DNA of 64,000 nucleotides from Calvatia gigantea. Taxonomy: Eukaryota; Basidiomycota; Agaricomycetes; Agaricales; Lycoperdaceae. A program made the translations under genes and the position numbers. The first letter of the stretch is position 1, and every line of letters begins with the position of its first letter. This document shows positions 31,913 to 43,233 of this stretch, piece after piece. The notes under the pieces were generated by a model. It was not told the origin of the DNA, did not search any database, and saw only the letters and a program-made list of their open reading frames with translations. Location: the NCBI GenBank assembly GCA_025093985.1, contig JACAAK010000009.1:310001-374000 (forward strand). The letters run 5' to 3'.

Positions 31913-34620
31913 ATGTCACATATATTGACCACGGATGCCACTGGCCGAGTTTTACAGCCAGATATACCCCCACCATCCCGTAACATCGAAAACCGTCCTC
32001 CACCACTTATCCTAGTTCCTCAAGGAACCGCGGAGCAGGAAGCAACAGCTTCCAAAGGGTTTTGGTTCTTCAAGCGAAACAATCGGAACGGACTGAGGAG
32101 TCCAACCCCTTCGAAACCCAAAGCACCTGCAATGGCACGGTCGTTGTCAGAGCCGAATTCACCCACTGATCCCAGCAGTGCTGCGGCGGCGGGTCGGCCA
32201 AAGGTTGAAGAAAAGCCTAACTATATTGCCATAGCACTTCAACTACTGAAGGAGAGTAAAGTGCGATTTGATGGCCATGAGAAGGACTGGGTCAAGTTTA
32301 ATGACAGATATCACCAGTGAGTGTTCCGATGGGCTTGTACTACATTTTGGTTTCTCATGGTGAATTTATTCTGTGAGTTATAGGTTGTTTGCCATGGGTC
32401 AACCTATTAACGGTAAGATTGTCAAGTACAACACACCGAAGCCAAATGCACAAGATGTGGCCAAGTTGCTTGTGCGCGATATACAGGTGAATGCTTACTT
32501 ATTGGGACCGTTGATGCCCGTTGAATTAACATCAGCTATCTATGCCATTTTTAGGTTAAACTCGAAGAACTAGACGCAGAAATGGAAATTTTGGATTCTG
32601 AAGACAGTTCGAGCACAATCAAATTGAAAAAAGACCTTAAAAAAGCGTTCTCATCAACACCTGAACCCACCACCAGACCTCCACCCATACCGTGGTCCAA
32701 TCCTTCCACTATAAACCCTGTCAGTCTCATTATATTACCGTCAAAACCAATCCAGCACTCATATTGGTCAATCTTTTCAGGTAGTTTTGGATAAGGTCAA
32801 CAAGCATCGCTCAATCAATCCGGAGGGCACCTGGCATGGTCACTCACGGAGCAGAAGTGCGGTTCCTCTGCGACAATTGCCGGATTTTTCTCTATATGAT
32901 GCCAGGAATAAAAACGGGGGCAGGCGTACAGGCTCTGAGGTGAATTTCTTTCGCACACCCATTTTCGATATTGTTGTTGATATCTCCTTATTTATAGGCC
33001 GGTGCTCTTAATCCTACATACGATCCCCGCGATCTCACTAGAGACGACCGGGGTCAAGTCTCCAAGGAAGCAGGAGAGCTGGACAGAAGGAAAGATAGAG
33101 AGACAGAAAGGGAGCGAGACCGAAGAAGAGAAGGAGAGAGGGAAAAGGATCGAGGAAAGGGCAGCACCCGTGGAATGGAGCGAGACCGGGGAGACAGTGA
33201 TAGAGACAAGCCCCGCGACAAGGATGGAGACAGAGAGTGGGGAGGCGGGGGGACACACATAGAAGGGGATCGGGGGCGAAAGGACCGCCATAGGCACTAC
33301 CGTAACCGCACACCCCAATTAGAATATTCTCCGCGCTCGGGATCGGTTCCTCGTGAACGGCAAATGTCAGACCCAGCAATTTACACGCGCAGTCCCCACC
33401 GCAGGAATCCTTCCCCAGAATCACTTGCACCCGCTATCTACACCCTAGCCGAAGATGTAGAAGTTCGTGAGGGAACAAGTTCTGTGTCATCGAGAGATCT
33501 CGCTCCGACAGCCGTGCCTAGGATACCAACCGTTGTGGCATACCCAGGAGACGAGGAAGAAGAGTTGAATATCGTTTATGGGGGTGGGACTCGTGGCGGA
33601 ATAAGGGGGGTTTACGACCGGAACGAACCTGAAAACTCTCTGACTCCCGCTTCGGCTTCTGGTACAGGTGGTGCATCCGGCGTAGTTTTAAATGACAATG
33701 AGGTTGGTCAGCCTCATAGGAGGAGAAGGAGGTCACGGTCCTTGGGGCACGAATTGGATGGAAGAGGCAGTCGAAGTCGTCCAAGGTCAAGATCTCCGAA
33801 GAAGGACAGGACGAGAGATAGAGAATGGGACAGAGAACGCGAGAGGGAGAAAGATAGGCAGCGCGACCGGGAGAAATATAAGGAAGAGCGTGAACGTGAT
33901 AGGGAAAAGGAGGGAGGCCGAGACCGAGAGAGAGAAAGGGAGGAACGCGATCGTGATAGAGAAAGGGAGAGGGAAAAAGATCACGAGAGGGAGAGAGAAA
34001 GGGATAGGGACAAGGATAGGCAAAGAGATAGGGACAGAGAGAAAGAACGGGACAGGGACAGGGGCAAAGATAGAGACAAAAGCAAGAACAGGGAGAAAGA
34101 TATGGAGCGAGAGCGCGAGAGAGAGGTATATAAATACGGGAATATGAGGCAAACATATCAAGAAGGAGAACTGGGGCAGTACGATCCCCGCAGTCGACGT
34201 ATCCGAGAACGAGAAAGGGACAAAGATAGAGACCGCGACCGGGAACGAGATAAGGACAGGCCAAGGGAAAGGGACAAGAACAAGGAACGCGAAAGAGAAA
34301 GAGATAAGGAGCAAGACCTTGACAAGGACCGGAGTAAAGACCGCGGACGCGACTACGACAATTATCGCTCGGAACGGGAACAACCAACAAATCCCCCTTT
34401 TACCCTTTCAAACCAGGCATCCCACATGACTAGTACACAAGGATCCGCTTGGCTTGTACCTCCACCCAGGCTTACACCTCTATCACTCCATCCCATTTTT
34501 AAACCTGGCGTTCCTGCGACTGGACCATTTCCACCAAATCCTAATAGTGAGTCCAGATTCTTAGAGATTCTGACTTCACCAGCCCCGCCAATGCCTTACA
34601 ACCTACCGGAAACGAGGTGA
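31913..34620 (+). CDS. large RE/RD-dipeptide-rich protein of unknown function
   Basis: Exons 31913-32316, 32384-32486, 32555-32719, 32781-32939 and 32998-34620 join in frame to 817 residues. The N-terminal part (residues about 1-270) is Pro/Ser-rich, with a conserved-looking block containing YIAIALQLLKESKVRFDGHE and a likely helical KLEELDAEMEIL segment. The rest is mostly Arg-Glu and Arg-Asp dipeptides, with SRSRSP-like stretches, resembling the RE/RD tracts of splicing and RNA-processing proteins. That resemblance is compositional; no RRM, zinc finger or enzyme domain is seen. Nuclear localisation is plausible. The end of the last exon could hold a further intron. Confidence 0.7.
33060..34380 (+). 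repeat. purine-rich low-complexity tract encoding RE/RD repeats
   Basis: About 1.3 kb with strong purine bias on the plus strand, built from GA-rich hexamers that encode Arg-Glu and Arg-Asp. It lies inside the last exon of the gene at 31913-34620. The opposite strand gives long spurious frames rich in Leu, Phe and Ser. Confidence 0.85.
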
Positions 34621-35196
34621 TATCACCTTTTATACTATCTGTACGCTATTTATAATTCGTATCTCTCACTTTTACAACCGCCATGTCTCAATTGAGCTTT
34701 TGATTGAACTTTTTTTGTTTTCTGTGCTGTCTTTATTTTGTTTTGATACTTACGATCCTAATGCCCATATATGATATGCATACGATGATTCTGGATACAA
34801 CTGATGTAACACTTTAACATTCCCCGAAGGCCTAGCTTTCCACTCGTATTCTAGAGATCTTAATTATCCGGCTTGTTATTCCCGGGAAGAATTTGGAATT
34901 AGGTCCCACGTGTATTTGGATTCACACCTCGTCTACTACCCTCCGTCTCGCATCTTGCGACACAGAAGAACGCGAAACACCTTCTACTCGTGGTTTCATG
35001 AGCTTTAAGTTGCCAGAAGCATCGCAAAGGGGATATGGCGAACAAATCCCTCGCACGCTTATTCACCCATCCCCGGATGGGAAACACGTCGCTACGCTTG
35101 ATCAAAAATGCTGTTAAAGGGTGATGATAGGGCTCGTCTCGTTTGTCGATAAAAGGACCCGTGGGGATACGCTACATTTCCTCAAGCTTTCCTGTG
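34621..35196. other. intergenic and promoter of the DUF4139 gene
   Basis: Spacer between two plus-strand genes. The short frames at 34893-35117 overlap on both strands and have no family features. The start of the DUF4139 gene follows at 35197. Confidence 0.4.
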
Positions 35197-37463
35197 ATGA
35201 ACACCATCCCTATTGTTGCGTCGGAACACCCTGTTGCGTCCGTCGTGGTACTCAAGTCGTCTAAGGCGGAAGTTACGAGGACGTTCGATGTCTCACTTAA
35301 GGTACAGTTCATCTCGTCGTAACACTGCGCGTTGTGCTGCCTGATTGGTTACTCATAATTTACTTGCAGGGAGGAAGAAACAAGCTGATCATCTCCAAAC
35401 TTCCAACGACAATCGAGCAGCGATCTGTTCGCGTCTCGATCCTCAACCAGGATGGCACGACTACCAACAACGCATATTTATCCGACATCGTGTGTTCTGT
35501 GGCGGATAATATAGGGGACGATCCGACGAAGAATACCATTAGGTCGTTGGAGGTGAAGAAAAGCGGGTTGCAGAGCGAAAAGAAGATGTTGGATACCCAA
35601 GCGGAGGTGATGGTAGCATATGCAAGGAGTTTGAATGGGAACTCTACAAGCCCGGACGTTGTAAATGCCTTTCTGGATGCGTTCGGTGAGAGAGGGAAAA
35701 AGAACATTGACACTGTAAATTTTATTTATTTATTTTTCGCTTGAACGATAACATATTTGTCTTCCAGGTCATGAGAATTGAAGAACAGATTACAGAGATT
35801 GGCAACAGGATTCAGGAGGAAAAGAGGAAGAAGAATCTGGTCAAGGGTTCTGTGAATTCCCAACTCACCGCCGTAATAACTGCTGACAGCGTCGCAAGAA
35901 TTCGATTCCAATTGACATACGGTAAGCCCCGTCATACGCTCAACCGACATCAGACATTGATATAATCGTTCTTAGTCGTCAACAATACGAAATGGGATCC
36001 TTCCTATGAGCTTCACGCCGTTGCAGGCGAAGACGGCAGACCCTCCCACATGGTCTCCCTACATTATCATGCGTCTATCAAGCAAGGAACGGGAGAAGAC
36101 TGGACAAATGCATCCCTAACTTTGAGCACGGTTGCTACCGATACCGTTATCAAGAAAATTCCAACTCTGGAAGCTGTCAAGGTCAATATTCCTCCGCAGA
36201 GGCCAACAAGAGTGTGGGTCAACCGCAGTCGCAGTATCACCCCTCCCCGAGCGCGGCGCTACTATAGCCCTAGCCCCCGACGAGCGCGCTCACGTTCGCG
36301 CTCACGTACACGTTCACGCCCACGTACACGTTCACGCTCGCCACACAGGTACGCTGGCCCTCCCCCTATCATTATTCAGCAACCTGCTCCTTCTACCTAC
36401 TCCCCCTACCCAACCGCCGCTCCTGGGATTCATCCCGCGACCTCATTTAGAGTCGCGCCTGACTATACTTCCTCACAAGAGCAAGCGATTGATGATGCCG
36501 TTCTTGCATTGTCGGATAACGAGGACGGCGATGATGGCAGAGACGCGAATGGTCGTGAGGGGGAAGGATTAAATGAGATGCCGACGAGGATGGTCACACA
36601 AACTCCCATGACTCTGACTTACGGCGTTCGCGGAAAATCAGATATACCATCTGATGGAAAGGAACATATCGTCACCATAACCATTCTGACCTTCGAGGCA
36701 GAAATTGATTATCTCTCGGTTCCCAAAGTTGACCCTCGTGTCTTCCTCCAGGTATGCGGTCGTACGAAATCTATGAATTAACTCGAGCTCACCAAATCAA
36801 TGAACACATATAGTGTCGGGTGAAAAATGACAGCGAATACCGATTGTTACCCGGCCCTGTCAGCGTGATTTTGGACAACAACTATGTTTCTAGAACTCGT
36901 CTTTCTGCAAGTATCAATTTAAGTCACGGTCGACTGTGAACTTACCTCTCCACTTAAAGGACATAAACCGCAATGACACCTTCACATTCACTCTTGGAGA
37001 TGATCCATCGATCGCCATCTCTTACGAACGCATCTCTAACGTAGCTCAGGAAGGAACACATACGTTTGCTGAGCCCGTAGACATTGCTACGTACACCACG
37101 ACCATCACCGCACACAACACTCATCCCTTTGCAATTGAAAATCTTACCATTCGCGATGCGGTTCCGATTACAGGAAATGATCAACGGATCAAAGTATTGT
37201 TAAGGAAACCCCTTGAGTTAATCGAAGCCAAGGAAGGTGTATTTGTTGAGGTGAAGGGGGAAGGTACGGCCTTGGAGACCGGTACAGGTGGGAGCAATAG
37301 AAGTGAAGAAGAAAGTCTAAAAGTCAAGTGGGAGAAGGAACAAGATGGCTTATATGAGTACCTCTGGAGAGTTGGGGCAGATGATACGGCCAAGTTCGAG
37401 ACAGTCTTCGAAGTCAAGACTCCTGCGGATTTGAAACACTCGTTCTCCAACTTTGGGATATAG
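35197..37463 (+). CDS. DUF4140/DUF4139 domain protein (intact copy D)
   Basis: Six exons in frame: 35197-35301, 35370-35714, 35768-35921, 35976-36751, 36814-36906 and 36960-37463, giving 658 residues. This is the 'mucoidy inhibitor A-like' family: an N-terminal DUF4140 part with a predicted coiled coil, then a DUF4139 beta-rich part; the biochemical role is unknown. Landmarks are VVVLKSSKAEVTR, SLHYHASIKQGTGEDW, RGKSDIPSDGKEH, LLPGPVSVILD and YEYLWRVGADD. Exon 4 carries an inserted RS/RT-dipeptide stretch (about 36285-36350) absent from copy C. The fifth intron (36907-36959) starts with GC, the only donor keeping phase; the equivalent intron of copy C starts with GT. It is the parent-like intact member of the three copies here. 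Confidence 0.85.
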
Positions 37464-37787
37464 GGGAAGTGACACTGGTGAGTAAGTGCCTGTCCCAGAT
37501 GTTCCCAGAAGGGTCTAACTTGTCGTTCAGGATGAACGCTTGAGGTCATGTTTTAAGTAGGAGGTCAAAGTCTATTGTTTAAAGTGTACCACCCCGGGTG
37601 ATCCACGATAACCCTTCTGAATTCCATTTCTCTGTACTCCGAATTGCCCAGGATATACCCGACCGAGTTACAGCCTGCGCTGGCCATTGGGTGACTGGGG
37701 GGGGATGGGTCACAAGTGCTTCACCGTAACCGGAGTCCTCCGCCAAGAGCGCAGCATGTTAATTTCTGCTGGTCAGTTGGATTTACC

Positions 37788-38119
37788 CCCTTTAATGCCA
37801 ACTGGAACCCCTGGGCAAGAGTTGGGAGAGGATAAAAAGGGTCAGCGTCCGGGAAGTTTATCGGCATACCGAGATGTATTGTTACCCTGATGCACTTCGT
37901 ACCCTTGGAACACCCTCCCTGGCCAGGTTAAGCTTCGTTGTTTTGCCCCCAGTTAATACTCTGCCACAAACCAGAGTCATAACGACCCATACTCTATCAC
38001 AAGCCATAATTTTTAGGGAATAAAATCGCCGTTTTGAACCTTCTCATAACCTATAATTTGCCATTCCCCATATATCCTCTCCCAAGTCTTGCCCAGGAGT
38101 TCCAGTTGGCATTAAAGGG
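37788..38119. mobile_element. inverted-repeat (MITE-like) element of about 330 bp
   Basis: Arms 37788-37833 and 38074-38119 are inverted copies matching at 44 of 46 positions (left arm CCCTTTAATGCCAACTGGAA..., right arm its reverse complement). The 240 bp between them encode nothing. The pattern suits a MITE or a fold-back element. I could not define a convincing target duplication, because weak similarity continues a few bases outside the arms. The rest of 37464-38561 holds no gene. Confidence 0.65.
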
Positions 38120-38561
38120 AGTAAAAAACAAAGTGCTACATTTGAGTCATAACAGTTGACTGGATTTGAAACGTTACTCCCCCACGCTGGTCAGCTCCTG
38201 TCTGATGTCTGATACAGTCTGAACAGGTGACACTCACTGTGGAACATGAAATAGGTTTCCTATCGACTTTGTTGTCTTCTGGTTTGGCCCTCACTTCTTT
38301 TCTTCTTTGAAAGTTTTCCCTGATCCCTCCACATCAGTGACCGCATACGCCATCTGCAGGGATAATGGCTCCGGAATACAGGACAGATAGTGGCAATATC
38401 CCTGACCGAAACTTGTCCGGCGTCCTTGTTTAGCCGGGCCCTGGCAAGCCTCTCACACACAGTCAACACCCTTCGAAGCTTCTGAAAGTCTAAGGTTCGT
38501 AGGCGCAGTTCTTACTATAGTTGTAATTTGTTACGTTCAATGCTGCTTTCTGCAAAAAAAC

Positions 38562-39245
38562 ATGAAAATGAAGAATTGTCATGAATTTCTTGTCAAATCA
38601 ATCGTCCGCCTGATTTCTGGAAGCCCAAACTCGGCCCTGCCGCCGGATATTTTTGAAAACATCGAGGATCACTCTGAGCGATCCAACAAAGCCAAGCTGC
38701 CGTTACCACCCTTCGCTTCCCAGACACGAGATGGCCCACCCAAGAGCCCGGGCGACAGAGGCGTTAGTAAAGCTCAGCCCTCTAAGTTCAGTAGCTGGTT
38801 TGAGCACCAGAAGCAGGTCTGCAGGCGTTGTCCTTTTGGAGTACTCCGGCCCAGTGATCCGGAAAATGATTTCGTTGTCTATACCAAACCTGTTCAAGCG
38901 CAATTACTTGGTGGGTGCCGCTCCCCAAAACCTTGCCGGCTTGGGTCAGGGAAAGCCCGCATATCCGCCGATGGAAGTACCCTTGTCTCCATATGTACGA
39001 TTTTCCTCTGGTCGTTACCTGTGCTGAAACGCGGCCGCGGCCGTGGCAGGCGTTCACTTAGACGTGTGTTCAATTACATCAAAACCCTTTGGAGGGTGTC
39101 GATGGCTATAATTTCCCAACAGCCACCGTCGACTTGTCGCATAAACGGTACTGTACCACGAAAGGCAACTCGAATCCGCCGGCGAGGCCAGGTGCGCTTA
39201 CAGAAGCACAATCTGGCACGAGGGCTGTTCATGCGCATTGATTAG
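38562..39245 (+). other. open frame of 227 codons, doubtful gene
   Basis: A single uninterrupted frame (MKMKNCHEFLVKS...) without introns, in a genome where nearly every gene has short introns. Two other frames on both strands are also open over 38650-39050, which suggests GC-driven openness rather than coding. The Arg-rich end (KRGRGRGRRSLRR) has no family match that I recognise. Possibly a decayed gene or chance. Confidence 0.2.
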
Positions 39246-40580
39246 GCAAGAAATACGTATTCTCAATACAATCGACCATGGGTCTACAACCAGCAGGAAG
39301 CCTTAATCAACTATGATGCGGCAGAAAGAAATCAGATAGGTGACGTGAGATAGGCGACGCTATTGTTGTTACGATATCTGAAGCATGCATTCAGTTTTGT
39401 TGCCCGTTCATCGCGGCATAGACCCCGGCTTGCGTAAGGAGCTCGGTGTATTCCATTGCGTGGTAGTCAAGGTAAGGTTCAGCCAGGGTATGGAAAACCA
39501 AGATGGAATGTACGATCCGCTACCATGTCTAACGGCATGGTAGTTCGATATTTCTGGAGACAGTCGTGAGAAAAAAATTGCAGCAAGTGCCAATCAGCTC
39601 CCGCAGTCAGCGCAGTAAACTCGTTAAAAATTTCGAGAGTCGAATTCGTTAAGCGCGGCTGGAATTCGGGACTCGGACTTTTGTTCGAGTAGTGCTGGCT
39701 GCGAGGCTTCTGAGGCTTGAAGAAGCAACTCGGGCTCTCGGCGTCGGATGCGTAGAAGTACATGGGTGTTGCACCGATTTATGAATCATCAACGGTTCAA
39801 CCTTGTCGCGACGAGGAGCCGGCGTACGAAATCCATGATTAGTTGAGAGCTCACTTTGTTCTTCGCTCACATTCCCTCCTTGAGTGGCTAGAGTCTCCCA
39901 GCCCCGAAGTGAAAACTTGTCTGTGGAGGCATCGGCTGTGCCTTGAGCGGTGCCGTTTCGTGATGCTTTCATTCTTGTTTGCCACGGAACGCTCAGATGT
40001 TGTATCACCGCCGCTGCTAATGTTATCTCAGTTTATTAAGTCGCCATCACTTCCCCTCTAACCAATTACTCATGAAGTCACAGCAACAACACAGAAAATG
40101 CATTTGAGATATAGATTTACCCATGTGGTGTCCTCGAGTCCCTAATTATGTACTTTGGCATCCTTGAGCTTGCGTAGATTACAAAAGTGTAGGTAAACAT
40201 GTAGATGGTATTATTGTACATTCTCCGTAGTCCACCCGATTATGGGCCAGAGTGAAGATAGGGTATTCTAAGGCAACCGGAGGACAGATATGTTTTGGCG
40301 TTTTGAGATGCAAGGAGAGTAGATAACAGCAGAAAAACAGCCCATAGTGAAAGAAGGATGAGAGTGTGGGAAGGAGAAAGGAAAGGACGAGGGTGGAAGA
40401 GGGGAAAGCTGTGGGGTATTTTGTACTGCAGAGACAATGCAAAGATGACAATAATGTGGTTGAGGACAGGAAGAGGAGAGACGGAGGATGACGACAACAG
40501 TGATGAAGGGGGGAGGGGGAGGGGAACAAACAGTGAGAACACCCATCTAGGACGGGGTTCGACGAAACATCCACCAGCCT
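39246..40580. other. no supportable gene; pyrimidine-rich strand bias at the end
   Basis: The frames at 39479-40008 on the minus strand overlap each other in different phases and show no motif. 40320-40540 is strongly purine-rich on the plus strand, producing spurious Leu/Pro/Ser frames on the minus strand. It precedes the 3' end of the monooxygenase gene. Confidence 0.4.
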
Positions 40581-42802
40581 TTAAATCTCTTTGATGGATT
40601 GCGCTATCATGATTTGTAGCGTCGGTCCATCAACAACACCTCCCCTACTTGCCTCCATGACCTTTCCTTGTGCCTGCCACCAGTTATCTGCCGCTTCTTC
40701 CGCATTGTAAGCGAATTGGTCAACGATCTTCTGCCATTCCTCCCACCCAGATGAAACACCATGGTCGTTGGGGATGGGAACATCAAACAGATTGGCTCCG
40801 TCCTTACCCCTCTCTCTCAGCATGGCATTGCGTGTGTCGGCGTATGGGGTCGGTAATATCATAAATTCGATATCGCCGAGCTCCTTCTCATATGCTTTTA
40901 TATCGCGTTCCCGACGAACGTCCTCATAGGCTTCGAGGAATGCAGGGATTTGTTCACGGCGTTTCAGATGTGAGAAGATGCGTCCAAGTGCGACGCCGTC
41001 CTCAAATGCAATAGCCGCTTCTTGGGCTGAACCGGCCTATCAACGCGAAGGATGCCATCAGTCCAAATTGAAACGAAAAGTTTAGCAGCAAGAACACTCA
41101 CTGCGAGTGGCTGGGCTGCATGTCCAACAAGGACCAGCGGCCCATCAATGTGGTACCAATCATCTAGAGGGGCGGCTTTGTTTACAGTCACGATATGAGG
41201 CTCACGCGCCCACTCAGCCAGCTTGCGAATTCTGCGAAAGAAGAGTGCATGGTCAGGGACTGAACAAAGTGTAGCATTTTTGAAATATAATGGGAGTTGG
41301 GGACAGGGAATGCCCCCAGAACATTCAAAGGAGGTTAAACTGGAAACGAGGGAAACTGGAGGGTCCAAGGGTTCAGGAACGAATACCGAAACAGGATGGA
41401 AGGGGATCAAACGAAAAAAAGGAAAAAACCTACCGTGGTTCTGCCTGCCCAAGCAGTTGGAGCATACGCTTCTTGCCTCCTTGTTTCGTCCAACCCGTTG
41501 TCTTGCCGTCTGGGGGGCCATATATGACGAGAGCATATTCGGGCCTCTTCTACGCATAACCAAAAATATTATGATCAGCGCTTGATCATTACTCCATCGG
41601 GTGGCCGGCCACCTTGCCCCAAACGGGAACATGTGACCAGCGAAGTAACAGGGCAGTACCCCATCAAACAATAAAGAGAAGCTCACCAATGGCCAACCCA
41701 GGGCAGCAATTCCATCACCAAACCAGGCCAAGCTCAAGCCCTCCTATTCGTGTGGTTTTGAAATTCAAGTAGGTCAACAAGTCAACGAACGGATGAAGTG
41801 TAGGATAATGTAGGTATGCAAAAGTCAGCATTCGTAACTTGGTTGGAGGAGAATTAAGTTACGGACCTGGTTCTTGTCATATAAATCGGCTGTGATAGGG
41901 TCTGAGAGGATCAGATCCCCTGGGATAGTTGTGCTGGAAGCAAGTGGATTAGTGAACGATCCAGGTTGAAGACAATTGGAACTCAAGCACTTACCTGTAG
42001 ACATTTACGAGGGGTACCTCGTCTTCGTGCGGTTCAAACACCGGTCTTGTGATCCCCTCTGACCCGTCCGCGCCCACGATAATATCTCCTTTGATCACCT
42101 CCCCGTTTTCTAGCGTCACCGACTTTGCCTCCAGGTCCACTTTTACCACCTTGGTTCCATATCGTAGGTTCGCACCCAGCTCGCTGGCTAGTTGGTGTAA
42201 GAAATGGACGAAATCACCGTGCTATTATAGTAAAAAAAAAAAAAAGTCAATTACGGCAAGGAGAAAAGGAGGTAGAACTTACATGCGTGAAGACAAAGTC
42301 TCCACGAGCGTCTCGGATTAGCTCTTCTTGCCAGACATGACGACCAAGCCGCTCTCCTGTTGCCACTGACAGATTATGTCAGAAGGTGCACCAGCCACGA
42401 GTCGAAATAATGGCTCACGAAGTCTGAGATCGATTGCCGTTGACATGAGGGCTACCTCTCGGAGGCGCTCCTCATATCCCCAGTGATAGAGTATTTTTGT
42501 GATATTAGGTGGAAGGCGAGTGCCACCCGTCACCTTCTGCGGTAAACCGTGAGTGGCAGTGTTGAAAAAGAGTTCTGTAAACCTCTCACTGGTGAAATTT
42601 CCTCCCGGGCTTCAAAAACGAAAGCCTCATGGCCAGCTCGCCGGAAAGCAATCGCAGTTGTCAGACCGCCAATGTTGCCACCAACAATTAGTATACGGAC
42701 AGAGGGTTCATGAGAGGAAACCTGTAGTGAGTGATCAGTATGTATGTAGTTCGACGGGAGGGCATGGCCATGTACCATCTCTCGGCTTTGAGGGTGTGGC
42801 AA
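40581..42802 (-). CDS. FAD-dependent monooxygenase, salicylate-hydroxylase-like
   Basis: Flavin aromatic hydroxylase-type protein (PHBH-like fold). Seen in order: the dinucleotide-binding GGNIGGLTTA with the following acidic VFEA (about 42600-42690); GGTRLPPN; HVWQEELIRDARGDF (about 42300); a long exon with ASELGANLRYGTKV and GADGSEG (about 42005-42225); TTIPGDLILSDP; WFGDGIAALGWP; YGPPDGKTTGW; and the last exons 41102 to about 41230 and 40581-41036. At least eight exons; those near 42360-42420 are not resolved. The third FAD motif, normally G-D-A-x-H-P, reads G-H-A-A-Q-P here, which is unusual and could weaken flavin binding. The Met at 42802 is the longest choice; a start closer to the FAD motif is possible. 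Substrate unknown. Confidence 0.75.
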
Positions 42803-43233
42803 GACGAACGAACACTAACGGAAGGGCAATGGGTTATATAGGATGGTTCTGCAGGGTGGTTCGAAGGCGGACGTTCTCAACCAGAAGCAAAACGAAATCT
42901 GTCACGCAGGATTCCAGGGACATCCTCCGATTTCAATCTCTCTCCCTCAACACGTGCAAGCTTATTCCAGATCCATCGGTCATCCCCGATCTGCCCATCC
43001 CTGCTTGTTCATCGCTTAATTCAGACCAGTAATTCAGACAGGACTCAATGTATCCTCTCACGCATATCTGAATACGTACAATTGCTGTACTTATGGTATG
43101 GACTTATTCAGAACCAAGTAATAGCCTCGTGCCTAGGGACCCAACCAAGTTTTCCTGGTCCTAGCAGCGACGATAAATTCCCCGGCGATGCTCTTCCTCG
43201 CTGTTGAATTACTATCAGCTTCTCGCCAAGCTG

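Noticed and set aside
33518..34390. Long minus-strand frames opposite the RE/RD gene
   Set aside because: They arise from the GA-rich repeat read backwards; composition is Leu/Phe/Ser/Pro noise and the plus strand has a consistent five-exon gene.
40180..40574. Minus-strand Ser/Leu/Pro-rich frames
   Set aside because: Product of a purine-rich plus strand; three overlapping frames are open at once and no start or splice context is convincing.
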